From: JACQFK01 sp964619955
GTDB taxonomy: Bacteria > Planctomycetota > MHYJ01 > JACPRB01
Length of the DNA stretch: 64,000 nucleotides
Direction of reading: 5' to 3'
Assembly: GCA_964619955.1 (NCBI GenBank)
Contig: CAZUJF010000009.1
Span: forward strand, 98,647 to 162,646
The notes under the pieces were generated by a model. That model ran no database searches. It was not told where the DNA came from and saw nothing but the letters and a program-made list of their open reading frames with translations. Position numbers and translations under genes: made by a program. Below, in pieces: positions 53,488-61,690 of this stretch. Every line of letters starts with the position of its first letter. The first letter of the stretch is position 1.

Positions 53488-54351
53488 CTACCAGACCAGG
53501 ACTTCCAGCTCCAGCGGCACAGGCGCGCGGCTTTGGATCAGTTCCACCAGCCGGAGCACGTCCGTCGCCGTGGCGCTTCCGTCGTTGACGATGAAGTTCG
53601 CGTGGCGGTCGGACACGGCCGCCCCGCCCACGCGCGTTCCCTTGAGGCCGCATTCGTCGATGATCCTTCCCGCCTGTCCGCCCGGGGGGTTCTTGAACAT
53701 GCACCCCGCGTTGTGGGTCCCGAGCGGCTGGCTGTTCTTCTTGGCGCTGAACACCTCGTCGTAGCGCGCCTGCAGGTTCTCGCCGGGCTTGAGGTCGAAG
53801 CCGGCGGCGAGGACCAGGGCGGCGCCGAGGCCGGTGCCGCGGTAGCGGAAGCCCGTCTCGGCCTTCGTCAGGCGGCGCAGGTCCCCTTCGGGCGTGAGGA
53901 TGTCGACGTAGGCGACGGCGTCGGAGGTCTCCCCGTGGCGTCCGCCGGCGTTCATACGGATCGCCCCGCCCACGCTGGCGGGGATGCCGGCGAGCACCTC
54001 GAGGCCGCCGAGGCCTTCGGAGGCGGTCTCCTTGACGAGACGCGCGAAATTGTAGCCCGCCTGCACGTGGAGGCCCTGGCGGCGGTTCAGATGCGTCAGG
54101 CGCAGGACCAAACCGCGCACGCCCTCGTCCCGGATGAGGAGGTTCGCACCGCTGCCGAGGATTCGGACGGGGACGTCGCATTCGCGGGCGGCCCGGAGGG
54201 TGACGGCGACTTCTTCTTCATCGCGGGGTTCGACGAAATAGTCGGCGGGGCCGCCGACTTTCATGGTGGTGTAGGGCGCCAGGCGGTGATCGGCCTTCCA
54301 CGGAACCTTCCGTTCGTGCAGGAAGGTGTCGAACGCCAGCAGAGCCACCAC
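53488..54351 (-). CDS. murB: UDP-N-acetylenolpyruvoylglucosamine reductase
   Basis: 287 residues. FAD-binding segment TTMKVGGPADYFVEP, VRILGSGANLLIRDEGV, and GLEVLAGIPASVGGAIRMNAGGRHGET. The last domain contains NAGCMFKNPPGGQAGRIIDECGLKG and SDRHANFIVNDG. In this type (MurB II) the Ser that protonates the substrate is replaced by Cys in GCMFKNP, as seen in Bacillus-type enzymes. It makes UDP-MurNAc. A promoter island is at 54380-54406. Confidence 0.95.
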   Translation of the reverse strand: MVALLAFDTFLHERKVPWKADHRLAPYTTMKVGGPADYFVEPRDEEEVAVTLRAARECDVPVRILGSGANLLIRDEGVRGLVLRLTHLNRRQGLHVQAGYNFARLVKETASEGLGGLEVLAGIPASVGGAIRMNAGGRHGETSDAVAYVDILTPEGDLRRLTKAETGFRYRGTGLGAALVLAAGFDLKPGENLQARYDEVFSAKKNSQPLGTHNAGCMFKNPPGGQAGRIIDECGLKGTRVGGAAVSDRHANFIVNDGSATATDVLRLVELIQSRAPVPLELEVLVW

Positions 54352-54379
54352 AACCTCTTCCCCCTCGATCGCCCGACCA

Positions 54380-54406
54380 ATTATAACATATAAATTATAA
54401 AGTCAA
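54380..54406 (-). promoter_or_regulatory. AT-rich promoter of murB-ddl
   Basis: Minus strand TGTTATAAT (extended -10; hexamer 54380-54385) with TTGACT 15 nt upstream (54401-54406). A second TTGACA/TATAAT pair (54415-54420, 54394-54399) overlaps it. The AT content is far above that of the surroundings. Confidence 0.6.
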
Positions 54407-54415
54407 ATAAAAAAT

Positions 54416-54442
54416 GTCAAAAACAGACCGGCTGTTTTTGAC
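54416..54442 (-). terminator. intrinsic terminator of the sulfatase gene
   Basis: GTCAAAAACAG (54416-54426) pairs with CTGTTTTTGAC (54432-54442) around a 5-nt loop and is followed on the minus strand by ATTTTTTATTT. It begins 3 nt after the sulfatase stop. Confidence 0.88.
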
Positions 54443-54445
54443 GGA

Positions 54446-55795
54446 TCACTTCTCGAGCTGGTTTTCGACGGGCTGCAGGGAGGCCTCGAAGGAACGCAGT
54501 TCCCTCAGGAGCTGGGTGACGATCGGGGGATGCTCCGCCGCCCGGTTCACCTGCTCCCCCGGATCCTCCTCGAGATTGAAGAGCAGCGGCGGGTCGTGCT
54601 GTTCGACGGGGTCCTTCCCGTACCCGGTCCGGCTCCGGACGTGGATCTTCCAGGCCCCCTTCCGGTAGGCCCAGGGGACCTCGTCGCGCAGATAGGCGAA
54701 ATCCGTCCGCCGGGGTCCGCCCTCCCGGCCCCTGAGCAGCGAGGAAAGATCGACCCCGTCCAGGCGAAGCTCCGCCGGCACGGTCGCTCCCGCCAGGGAA
54801 ACGAACGTCGGCAGCAGGTCCAGCGTGGCCCCCAGTTCCTTCGTCACGACCCCCGCGGGCACCGTGCCGGGCCACCAGAAGATCCCGGGCACCCGCTGGC
54901 CGCCCTCCCAGGTGCTCCCCTTCCCTTCACGAAGCGATCCGGCCGAGCCGCCGTTCTCCTTGTGGATCAGCCAGGGCCCGTTGTCGCTGGAGAAGACCAC
55001 CAGCGTCCGCCGGTCGAGGCCCGCCGCCCGCAGGGCCTCCAGGATCCGCCCCACGCTCCAGTCCAGCTCCTCCACGACGTCGCCGTACAACCCGCGCGGG
55101 CTCTTCCCCCGGAACTCCTCCGACGCGAACAGCGGGATGTGCGGCATCGCATGGGCGAGATAGAGGAAGAACGGCTTCGCGCCCTGCTCCCGGATCCAGC
55201 GCAGCGACTCCTCCGTGTAGCGTTTCGTCAGCGTCGTCTGATCCGCCGGCTGCTCCAGGACCTCGCCGTTCCGGAGCAGCGGGACGTTGAACTGCGCCCA
55301 GGCCGGCTTCCCCTCCGGCGCCTTCGGCAGGCGGTCCATGTCGTTCGAATACGGCAGCCCGTAGAAATGATCGAAGCCGTGCCGCGCCGGCGCGTGTTCG
55401 GGCAGCCGTCCCAGATGCCACTTCCCCACCGCCGCCGTGGCGTAGCCGCGCGCCTTCAGCAACTCCGGCAGCGTCCGCTCGGCGTCCGGCAGGCCGCCCT
55501 TCGAATTGGGGAAGAGCACCCGCCGCTTCGCGCTCGACATCCCGCTGCGGATTGCGTGACGGCCCGTGAGCAGCGCCGCCCGGCTCGGCGTGCACACCGG
55601 CGAGGCGGAATAGAACTGGGTGAAACGCATCCCCTCCGCCGCCATGCGGTCCAGGTTCGGTGTGCGGATCTGCGGATGCCCGTAGCAGGCGAGGTCCCCC
55701 CAGCCCAGATCGTCCGCGTAGATCACGATGAACGACGGCGGCGTCTCCTGGCCCGGAGCCGCCATCAAGAGCAGCAGGAGCGGCAACGTCTTCAT
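54446..55795 (-). CDS. secreted sulfatase (formylglycine type)
   Basis: 449 residues. Signal peptide MKTLPLLLLLMAAPGQ. The metal site begins at FIVIYADDLGWGDLACYG; the active Cys68 in CTPSRAALLTGRH is the C-x-P-S-R motif turned into formylglycine by a sulfatase-activating enzyme. Further residues: GKWHLGRLPEHAPARHGFD, DNGPWLIHKENGG. It cleaves sulfate esters from polysaccharides or other compounds. Oddly, it lies inside the cell-wall cluster, between murC and murB, 3 nt from the murC stop, so it is probably transcribed with murC. Planctomycete-type genomes carry many copies. Confidence 0.94.
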   Translation of the reverse strand: MKTLPLLLLLMAAPGQETPPSFIVIYADDLGWGDLACYGHPQIRTPNLDRMAAEGMRFTQFYSASPVCTPSRAALLTGRHAIRSGMSSAKRRVLFPNSKGGLPDAERTLPELLKARGYATAAVGKWHLGRLPEHAPARHGFDHFYGLPYSNDMDRLPKAPEGKPAWAQFNVPLLRNGEVLEQPADQTTLTKRYTEESLRWIREQGAKPFFLYLAHAMPHIPLFASEEFRGKSPRGLYGDVVEELDWSVGRILEALRAAGLDRRTLVVFSSDNGPWLIHKENGGSAGSLREGKGSTWEGGQRVPGIFWWPGTVPAGVVTKELGATLDLLPTFVSLAGATVPAELRLDGVDLSSLLRGREGGPRRTDFAYLRDEVPWAYRKGAWKIHVRSRTGYGKDPVEQHDPPLLFNLEEDPGEQVNRAAEHPPIVTQLLRELRSFEASLQPVENQLEK

Positions 55796-55798
55796 CCG

Positions 55799-57121
55799 CT
55801 AGTCCTTGAGAAAACGCCGGGCGACCTCGTCGACGTTGCCCGCCCCCATCGTCAGGATCAGCGAGTCGGGCCCCGCCTTCTCCTTGAGGAACTTCACCAC
55901 GTCGTCGAACGTGGGCATGAAGAGCGCGGCCTTGCCCTGCTCGCTGATGAGCTGGGCGAGATCCCCGCTGGAGATCTTCTTCTCGCCCTCCGTCCCGCGC
56001 GCCTCGTAGATCTCCGGCAGCAGGACCAGGTGCGCGTCGGCGAAGCTCCGCGCGAAGTCCTTGAGGAAGATCCGCGTGCGGGACAGCTGGTGCGGCTGGA
56101 AGACGACCCAGAGCTTCCGGTCCGGATAGCGCTCGCGCGCCGCCCGCAGCGTGGCCTGCACCTCGGTGGGATGATGGCCGTAGTCGTCGACCACGAGGGC
56201 GCCGTGGCGCTCCCCCAGGACCTGGAAGCGCCTTCCCGCGCCGGTGAATTCCGGGAGGGCGACCTGGAGGAACTCCTGTCCCACGCCCGCCCAGGTGGAC
56301 GCCGCGATCGCGGCGAGCGCGTTGGAGACGTTGTGCAGGCCCGCGATGCCCGTCATGAAGCGGCCGAACGGCTTGCCGTACTTGAGCACGTCGAAGGACC
56401 AGCGGCCGTCCTGCACCGTCACGTTCCGCGCGCGCCAGTCGGCGTCCTTCTCGATCGAGTAGCTCTCCCCCCGGCCCTTGAGCTCCCCCAGCAGCGCGGC
56501 GCTGTGCACGCTGTCCAGCGACGAGATCACGGGGCCCGAGGTCTTCAACGCGAACTCGCGGAAGGCGCCGATGATCTCGGTGATGTCCCGGTAGTAGTCG
56601 AGGTGGTCCTCCTCGATGTTGGTGATCACCGCGCAGGAGGGCGAGAGTTTGAGGAAGGAGCGGTCGTATTCGCAGGCCTCCACGACCAGGTGCTTGCCCG
56701 CCCCGGGCCGCGCGTTCGTGCCCAGCTGGCTGACGACGCCGCCGCAGACGAACGTGGGGTCGAACCCGGCGCGCGTGAGGATGTAGGAGATCATCGCCGT
56801 CGTCGTGGTCTTCCCGTGGCAGCCCGCGACCGCGATCGTCGCCTTCTCCAGCGTGAGACGCCCCAGCATCTCCGCGTACTTGATCACGGGCACGCCGCGG
56901 CGCAGCGCCTCGGCCACCTCCGGGTTGTCGTCGTTCACCGCCGCCGTGCGCACGACGAGCTCCGCACCCTCGGGAACGTGCCGCGCGTCATGGCCGACAT
57001 GGGCCCCTGGGAACTCCGTGGGGTTCCGGTCCGAGCCGCTCACCTGGTGGCCGCCGACGGTCAGGATCTTCGCCAGGCCGCTCATGCCGACCCCGCCGAT
57101 GCCGACGAAATGCACCTTCAC
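55799..57121 (-). CDS. murC: UDP-N-acetylmuramate-L-alanine ligase
   Basis: 440 residues from a GTG start overlapping the murG stop (GTGA). Rossmann domain VKVHFVGIGGVGMSGLA, ATP site AVAGCHGKTTTTAMI, ITNIEEDHLDYY, HNVSNALAAIAAS, and the last domain VVDDYGHHPTEVQATL, FQPHQLSRTR. It adds L-Ala to UDP-MurNAc. The whole C-terminus is present. Sits between murG and the sulfatase. Confidence 0.96.
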   Translation of the reverse strand: MKVHFVGIGGVGMSGLAKILTVGGHQVSGSDRNPTEFPGAHVGHDARHVPEGAELVVRTAAVNDDNPEVAEALRRGVPVIKYAEMLGRLTLEKATIAVAGCHGKTTTTAMISYILTRAGFDPTFVCGGVVSQLGTNARPGAGKHLVVEACEYDRSFLKLSPSCAVITNIEEDHLDYYRDITEIIGAFREFALKTSGPVISSLDSVHSAALLGELKGRGESYSIEKDADWRARNVTVQDGRWSFDVLKYGKPFGRFMTGIAGLHNVSNALAAIAASTWAGVGQEFLQVALPEFTGAGRRFQVLGERHGALVVDDYGHHPTEVQATLRAARERYPDRKLWVVFQPHQLSRTRIFLKDFARSFADAHLVLLPEIYEARGTEGEKKISSGDLAQLISEQGKAALFMPTFDDVVKFLKEKAGPDSLILTMGAGNVDEVARRFLKD

Positions 57122-58197
57122 CGAAGCACCTCTGCGCGAAGATCCTCGAGGATGAGGTCCGCCGCCCCCGTGCGGGCCACGCCCCGGATGAGGCCCCGCA
57201 TCGCCTCGATCGAGGGGTCCCGCTCGGCCAGCCGGCGGAGCACCGGACCGAGACCGCCCGCCTCGCAATCCCGTTCCTCCAGCAGCAGCGCGCCTCCCGA
57301 GCGGGCGGCCGCCCGCGCGTTCTCCCGCTGGTGGTCGCCCGCGGACTTCGTGATCGGCACCAGCACGGACGGCACCTCGAACGCGGCCAGCTCGGCGATC
57401 GCGAGCGCCCCGGCGCGGGACACGACGAGGTCGGCCGCGCAATACAGCGCGTCCATCTCGTCCACGAAACCGCGCACCTCGGCGCGCGCCCCCTTGCGGG
57501 CGTAGGCCTCCTTCACGGACGCCTCGTTGCCCCGTCCGGCCACGTGGATGATCTGCAGTTTCGACGCGGTCCCGTTCAAGGCCTCGACGACGGCCCGGTT
57601 GAGCGCCTCGGCCCCCTGGCTGCCGCCCACCACCGCCAGCGTCGGGAGGGAGCCGTCCAGGCCGAAACGCGCGAGCGCCTCCGCGCGGGCGATGCGATGC
57701 AGGTCGCGCCGCAGGGGGCTTCCCGTCACGACCGTCTTCGCCCCGCAGCCGGGAAAGGCGCCGCGCGCCTCCGCCCACTGCAGATAGACCCGCTTCGCCC
57801 CGGCGGCGAGGAAACGGTTCGCCTTGCCGGGACGGACGTTTTGTTCGAGCAGCACGTAGGGGACGCCGGCCGCGCGGGCGGCGATCGCCGGCGGGACCGT
57901 GCCGTACCCTCCCACGCCGACGACGACGTCCGGCTTGAAACTCCGGATCCGCCGGGCCGAGGCGAGGATGGCGCGGGCCATGGGTCCCAGGAAGCCGGTG
58001 AAGCCCCGCCAGCGCGGCGATTCCAGGGCCTCGTGGGCGATGCCGGCGAGCGAAAGCTGGCGCGTGTCGAAGGCGCGCGAGGTGCAGAGCCAGTAGGATT
58101 CGCGGACCTGGGAATGCTGGGCGAGGGCTACGCCGGGGAAGACATGACCGCCGGTGCCTCCGCCGGCGAAGATGACGCGGATACCCCCTCCGGGCAT
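57118..58197 (-). CDS. murG: UDP-GlcNAc:lipid-intermediate N-acetylglucosaminyltransferase
   Basis: 359 residues. IRVIFAGGGTGGHVFPGVALAQ (G loop 1), VVVGVGGYGTVPPAIAA (G loop 2), YVLLEQNVRPGKANRFL, VVGGSQGAEALNRAVVEAL (G loop 3), and DLVVSRAGALAIAELAAFEVPSVLVP followed by GDHQRENA. It makes lipid II on the inner leaflet. Start ATG at 58197 lies behind GAGAGGGG and inside the end of ftsW, a 70-base overlap. Confidence 0.95.
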   Translation of the reverse strand: MPGGGIRVIFAGGGTGGHVFPGVALAQHSQVRESYWLCTSRAFDTRQLSLAGIAHEALESPRWRGFTGFLGPMARAILASARRIRSFKPDVVVGVGGYGTVPPAIAARAAGVPYVLLEQNVRPGKANRFLAAGAKRVYLQWAEARGAFPGCGAKTVVTGSPLRRDLHRIARAEALARFGLDGSLPTLAVVGGSQGAEALNRAVVEALNGTASKLQIIHVAGRGNEASVKEAYARKGARAEVRGFVDEMDALYCAADLVVSRAGALAIAELAAFEVPSVLVPITKSAGDHQRENARAAARSGGALLLEERDCEAGGLGPVLRRLAERDPSIEAMRGLIRGVARTGAADLILEDLRAEVLR

Positions 58198-59108
58198 GGT
58201 CCCCTCTCCGAGCCGCGCGCGACGCTCACCAGCATCCCGACCCCCGCCATCGTGAACAGCACCGAGGACCCCCCGGCGCTCAGGAAGGGGAGCGGGATGC
58301 CCTTCGTGGGCATGGCCGCGGTCACCACGGCCAGATTCATGGCCGCTTGGAGAAGTATATACGTGGTCAGGGTGAACGCCAACAGAAAGCCGAAACGATC
58401 CTTCGCCCGGAACATGATCCGGTACCCCGTGAAGCCGAGCGCCAGATACAGCAGCAGCACGGCGCAGGCGCCCAGGAAGCCGAGTTCCTCGCCCAGCACG
58501 GGGAAGATGAAGTCCGAGTGGGCCTCGGGCAGGAAGTAGAGCTTGGACTGGCCGCGCCCCAGCCCCGTCCCCGTCCAGCTCCCGGAGCCCAGCGCCATCA
58601 GCGACTGAAGGATCTGGTGCCCCTTCCCCAGCGGATCCCGTTCCGGATGCAGCCAGGCCTGGAGCCGCACCTGCACGTGTTCCGTGTGGGAGAGGGCGTA
58701 GTAGGCGGCGAGGCCGCCCGCGNNNNNNNNNNNNNNNNNNNNNNNNNNNNNNNNNNNNNNNNNNNNNNNNNNNNNNNNNNNNNNNNNNNNNNNNNNNNNN
58801 NNNNNNNNNNNNNNNNNNNNNNCGCCCGCGCCGGGGACGAACACGAGGCCCAGGAGCAGCAGCGCCCCCACGAGCACCGGAACCTTCCACCGGTTCCAGA
58901 AACCGTAGGGGATCCGGGCCGTCAGGGCCATCGCGACCCCGCCGAGCAGCACCCAGACGAGCTGCCGCTTCAGGAAATAGGTCGCATCCTGATAGCGGGG
59001 GGACTTCTCCGCCATCACGCCGGTCGCCGAATACAGCATGACCAGGCCGATGGCCACGAGCGAGAGGGAGACCGCCACGAGGACGGCGGCGTTGCGGGTG
59101 CGGGACAT
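58128..59108 (-). CDS. ftsW: peptidoglycan glycosyltransferase FtsW, interrupted by an assembly gap
   Basis: SEDS-family membrane protein. Visible N-terminal part: VAVSLSLVAIGLVMLYSATGVMA and VFVPGAG just before the gap. After the gap: RLQAWLHPERDPLGKGHQILQSLMALGSG, GLGRGQSKLYFLPEAHSDFIFPVLGEELGFLG and TAAMPTKGIPLPFLSAGGSSVLFTM, the FtsW/RodA signature. The gap of 100 N replaces the segment that should hold the WI...QPSE region and several helices; by comparison with full-length members more than 33 residues are missing, so the true gap is longer. FtsW polymerises glycan at the septum. murG overlaps its end. Confidence 0.93.
   Translation of the reverse strand: MSRTRNAAVLVAVSLSLVAIGLVMLYSATGVMAEKSPRYQDATYFLKRQLVWVLLGGVAMALTARIPYGFWNRWKVPVLVGALLLLGLVFVPGAGXXXXXXXXXXXXXXXXXXXXXXXXXXXXXXXXXXAGGLAAYYALSHTEHVQVRLQAWLHPERDPLGKGHQILQSLMALGSGSWTGTGLGRGQSKLYFLPEAHSDFIFPVLGEELGFLGACAVLLLYLALGFTGYRIMFRAKDRFGFLLAFTLTTYILLQAAMNLAVVTAAMPTKGIPLPFLSAGGSSVLFTMAGVGMLVSVARGSERGPCPEGVSASSSPAEAPAVMSSPA
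58723..58822. other. assembly gap (100 N) inside ftsW
   Basis: Exactly 100 undetermined bases, the standard placeholder for a gap of unknown size. The reading frame on both sides is ftsW. Confidence 0.99.
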
Positions 59109-59166
59109 GGATGAACCCCGAAAAGCGTATAGCTAATTCGGCTCCCCGAGGCCGGGGACTGAAGAC

Positions 59167-60156
59167 CTACTTCGCTTCGGAGGCGACGAGAATCGCCTTG
59201 CGCACCGCGGTGGCGACGGCCTGGAACGAGGCCTCCAGCTTCGGATCCGGCAGGGAGATCTCCAGGCGGGTCGAAAAGTAGCCGTTGCCGAGGTTCTGGG
59301 CGAGGCGGGCCTCCCGGAAGCGCCGCCGGTAGGCCCCGTGGCAGCGGGCGCAGCGGGCGGAGTCGATCTCCCCCGTGCGGCGTTGCGCGTCGTCGAAGCT
59401 CCCGGCCTTGAGGAGCTTCGTCAGGTCGGCGAAATCCGCCTTCGCGCCGGTGGTGTACTGGCGGAACTTGTCCTGCTGGGAGGCGGACAGGAACACCGCG
59501 TTGCCGACCAGCTTGAGGGTTTCGTCGGCGGCCTTGTCCATCGCCGCGACCTCGTCAGCGCCGCTCTTGTCCTTCTTCTCGATCTTCTCCAGCAGACGCT
59601 CCCAGGACGGGCCGAAGCCGCGCATGAGGGCGTTCATCCGGAGCAGCGTGTCGAGCTCCTTCGCGGCGGGGTCCTTCCCCTCCGCCGCCTTCTTCACCGC
59701 CCCCGCCAGCTGCTCGGGCGCGTTCCAGACGTTCGCCGTGTATTCGAAGCCCTGGAACTGGGAGAGAAACGATTTCCCCTCGAGCGCCTTCTCGTCGCCG
59801 TTCTCGAGGAGGCGCACCGCGTGCAGCGTGTGCTCGAGCGTGGCCGCCGCGACGCCGAGCCGGACCGGGCCTTTCGGGCCCTTCGCGATCGCGGGCAGCA
59901 CCAGCACGCGGGTGCGTTCCATCGCGGACACCGACGGCACCGAGGAGTAGCACTCCCAGAGCGGCGGCGAGAGATCGGCGTCCGTCAGTTTTTCGCCGAG
60001 GGCCTTTTCGATCTTCGCGCGGGACTCCGGCGAAACCCGCTTGGTCAGTTTCTTGATGCGGTCCGCGTCGGGGACGACCTTCTTCACGAGGTCGTCCTGC
60101 GGGACGGCGCCGGGCAGCAGCAGCGCCAGCAGCAGGAGGCAGACGCTCGTTCGCAC
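59167..60156 (-). CDS. secreted FMN-binding-like / mono-heme cytochrome protein
   Basis: 329 residues from GTG at 60156 (ATG at 60165 overlaps TATAAT and is less likely). Signal peptide SVCLLLLALLLPGAVPQ. Residues about 20-150 look like an FMN-binding domain (RIKKLTKRVSPESRAKIEKAL, VSAMERTRVLVLPAIAK, VRLGVAAATLEHTLHAVRLL). From about 150 to 270 the protein is helical and ends in SARCARCHGAYRR (heme motif C269-C272-H273), as in cytochrome c'. It probably moves electrons in the periplasm. The fusion is unusual. Alone between ftsW and nnrD. Confidence 0.78.
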   Translation of the reverse strand: MRTSVCLLLLALLLPGAVPQDDLVKKVVPDADRIKKLTKRVSPESRAKIEKALGEKLTDADLSPPLWECYSSVPSVSAMERTRVLVLPAIAKGPKGPVRLGVAAATLEHTLHAVRLLENGDEKALEGKSFLSQFQGFEYTANVWNAPEQLAGAVKKAAEGKDPAAKELDTLLRMNALMRGFGPSWERLLEKIEKKDKSGADEVAAMDKAADETLKLVGNAVFLSASQQDKFRQYTTGAKADFADLTKLLKAGSFDDAQRRTGEIDSARCARCHGAYRRRFREARLAQNLGNGYFSTRLEISLPDPKLEASFQAVATAVRKAILVASEAK

Positions 60157-60163
60157 AGACCGC

Positions 60164-60169
60164 ATTATA
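60164..60169 (-). promoter_or_regulatory. -10 hexamer TATAAT, leaderless-type promoter
   Basis: Minus strand TATAAT, 7 nt before GTG at 60156; its last two bases are also the AT of the ATG at 60165, so the GTG is the better start. Confidence 0.55.
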
Positions 60170-60190
60170 GCCCCGCTCCGGAAGCCCTGC

Positions 60191-60196
60191 TACAAT
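60191..60196 (+). promoter_or_regulatory. -10 hexamer TACAAT, leaderless-type promoter
   Basis: TACAAT with 7 nt to ATG at 60204. Back to back with the promoter of the divergent cytochrome gene. Confidence 0.5.
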
Positions 60197-60203
60197 CGGC
60201 CCC

Positions 60204-61019
60204 ATGAAGCGGCTTCCCAAGCGCAAACCCGACAGCCACAAGGGCGATTACGGACGCGTGCTCGTCTTCGCGGGCTCACGCGGCATGGCCGGCGCGGCCG
60301 TGCTCGCCTCCGAGGCGGCCTATCGCTCGGGCGCCGGGCTCGTGTACCTCGCCTGTCCCGAATCCCTCGTGGACGTGCTTTCCGTCAAACAGACCTGCGC
60401 GGTCGTCCGGCCGCTGCCGGAGCGCGGGGCCGCGGACCGCGTCCTCGAATACGCCGCGAGCTGCGACGTCGCCGTGATCGGACCCGGACTCTCCACGAAC
60501 CCCGCGGTGGCGGAGGCCGTGCGGGAGCTGGTCGTCGGCCTGGAGATCCCCTTCGTGCTGGATGCGGACGGGCTCAACGCCTTCATCGACTTTCCCGACC
60601 TGCTCCAGCGCGGGCATGCCCCGAGGGTGCTCACGCCCCATCCCGGCGAGGCGGGGCGGCTCCTCAAACGCTCCATCGAGGAGGTCCAGGCCGACCGGGA
60701 GGGCGCGGCGAAGGAACTCGCCTCACGCTTCCTCGCGGTGGCCGTCCTCAAGGGGCACCGCACGCTCATCAGCGACGGCAAACGCCTCGCCGTCAACCGG
60801 ACCGGCAACCCGGGCATGGCGACCGGCGGCACGGGGGACGTGCTCGCCGGCGTGATCGCGGCCCTCATCGGCCAGGGCCTGCCCCCCTACGACGCCGCCG
60901 TGCTCGGGGTGCACGTGCACGGCCGCGCCGGGGACCGGGCCGCGAAGCGCACGGGACAAACGTCGCTGATGGCGACGGACGTGCTCGCGGCGCTGCCCGA
61001 GGTCTTCAAGTCGACATAA
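60204..61019 (+). CDS. nnrD: ADP/ATP-dependent NAD(P)H-hydrate dehydratase
   Basis: 271 residues, the C-terminal YjeF (carbohydrate-kinase-like) domain without the epimerase half. HKGDYGRVLVFAGSRGMAGAAVLA, VIGPGLST, LDADGLNAF, VLTPHPGEAGRLL, VLKGHRTLISDG and TGNPGMATGGTGDVLAG are the family motifs. It repairs hydrated NAD(P)H. The epimerase (NnrE) is not fused and not seen in the window. Shortly upstream of the macrodomain gene, also a NAD-linked function. Confidence 0.94.
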   Translation: MKRLPKRKPDSHKGDYGRVLVFAGSRGMAGAAVLASEAAYRSGAGLVYLACPESLVDVLSVKQTCAVVRPLPERGAADRVLEYAASCDVAVIGPGLSTNPAVAEAVRELVVGLEIPFVLDADGLNAFIDFPDLLQRGHAPRVLTPHPGEAGRLLKRSIEEVQADREGAAKELASRFLAVAVLKGHRTLISDGKRLAVNRTGNPGMATGGTGDVLAGVIAALIGQGLPPYDAAVLGVHVHGRAGDRAAKRTGQTSLMATDVLAALPEVFKST

Positions 61020-61033
61020 TCCGGCGCCGCCGT

Positions 61034-61039
61034 TATACT
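61034..61039 (+). promoter_or_regulatory. -10 hexamer TATACT before the macrodomain gene
   Basis: TATACT with 9 nt to ATG at 61049; no ribosome-binding site is visible. Confidence 0.45.
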
Positions 61040-61048
61040 GTCCGCGCC

Positions 61049-61690
61049 ATGAAGACGCAGCTCAAGATGTTCCGCGGCGACATCACCAGCGTGGACGCCG
61101 ACGCGATCATCAACTCCGCGAACAACGACCTGCTGCTGGGCGGCGGCGTCTCCGGCGCCATCAGCCGGATCGCGGGGCCCGCCGTGCAGGAGGAGTGCCA
61201 CAAGATCGGCACGATCCCGCTGGGGACCGCGGCGGCGACCACGGCGGGCAATCTCAAGGCTCAGTGGATCATCCACGCCGCGGTGAACCCCCTCGGGCTC
61301 TGGGCGGACGCGAAATCGGTGCGCAACGCGATGCGGGCCTCCCTCGTGAAGGCGTCCGAGCTCGGCGTGAAGCGGCTCGCGATGCCCGCGCTGGGCACCG
61401 GGACCGGCGCGCTCCCCGTGGCGCGCTGCGCCGACATCATCCTCGAGGAGGTCCTCAAGCATTGCGAGGGGGACCAGACCTCGCTGGAAGAGGTGACGTT
61501 CGTCCTCTACGACGAAAAGCCCTTCGCGATCTTCGACGAACGCTACCGGATCAAGGTGCTGGGCGAGGCGCCGCCGCCCGAACCGCCTCCCGATCCGAAC
61601 GAGGACATCCCGCTGCCCCGTCCCCCGAAGCCGCAGGGCCGCGGATCCGGGCGGGGCCCCCAGCGCGGGCCTCAGACGCGCCGCAGGTAG
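61049..61690 (+). CDS. macrodomain (ADP-ribose-binding) protein
   Basis: 213 residues. Macrodomain at 1-165: FRGDITSVDADAIINSANNDLLLGGGVSGAISRIAG (Asp and Asn of the ADP-ribose site), then IPLGTAAATTAGNLKAQWIIHAA and ALGTGTGALPVARCADIIL. This is the O-acetyl-ADP-ribose/ADP-ribosyl hydrolase type. A Pro/Arg-rich disordered tail (about 170-213) follows (PPPEPPPDPNEDIPLPRPP). Likely a hydrolase for ADP-ribose adducts. Stop lies 19 bases inside the convergent gene. Confidence 0.9.
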   Translation: MKTQLKMFRGDITSVDADAIINSANNDLLLGGGVSGAISRIAGPAVQEECHKIGTIPLGTAAATTAGNLKAQWIIHAAVNPLGLWADAKSVRNAMRASLVKASELGVKRLAMPALGTGTGALPVARCADIILEEVLKHCEGDQTSLEEVTFVLYDEKPFAIFDERYRIKVLGEAPPPEPPPDPNEDIPLPRPPKPQGRGSGRGPQRGPQTRRR

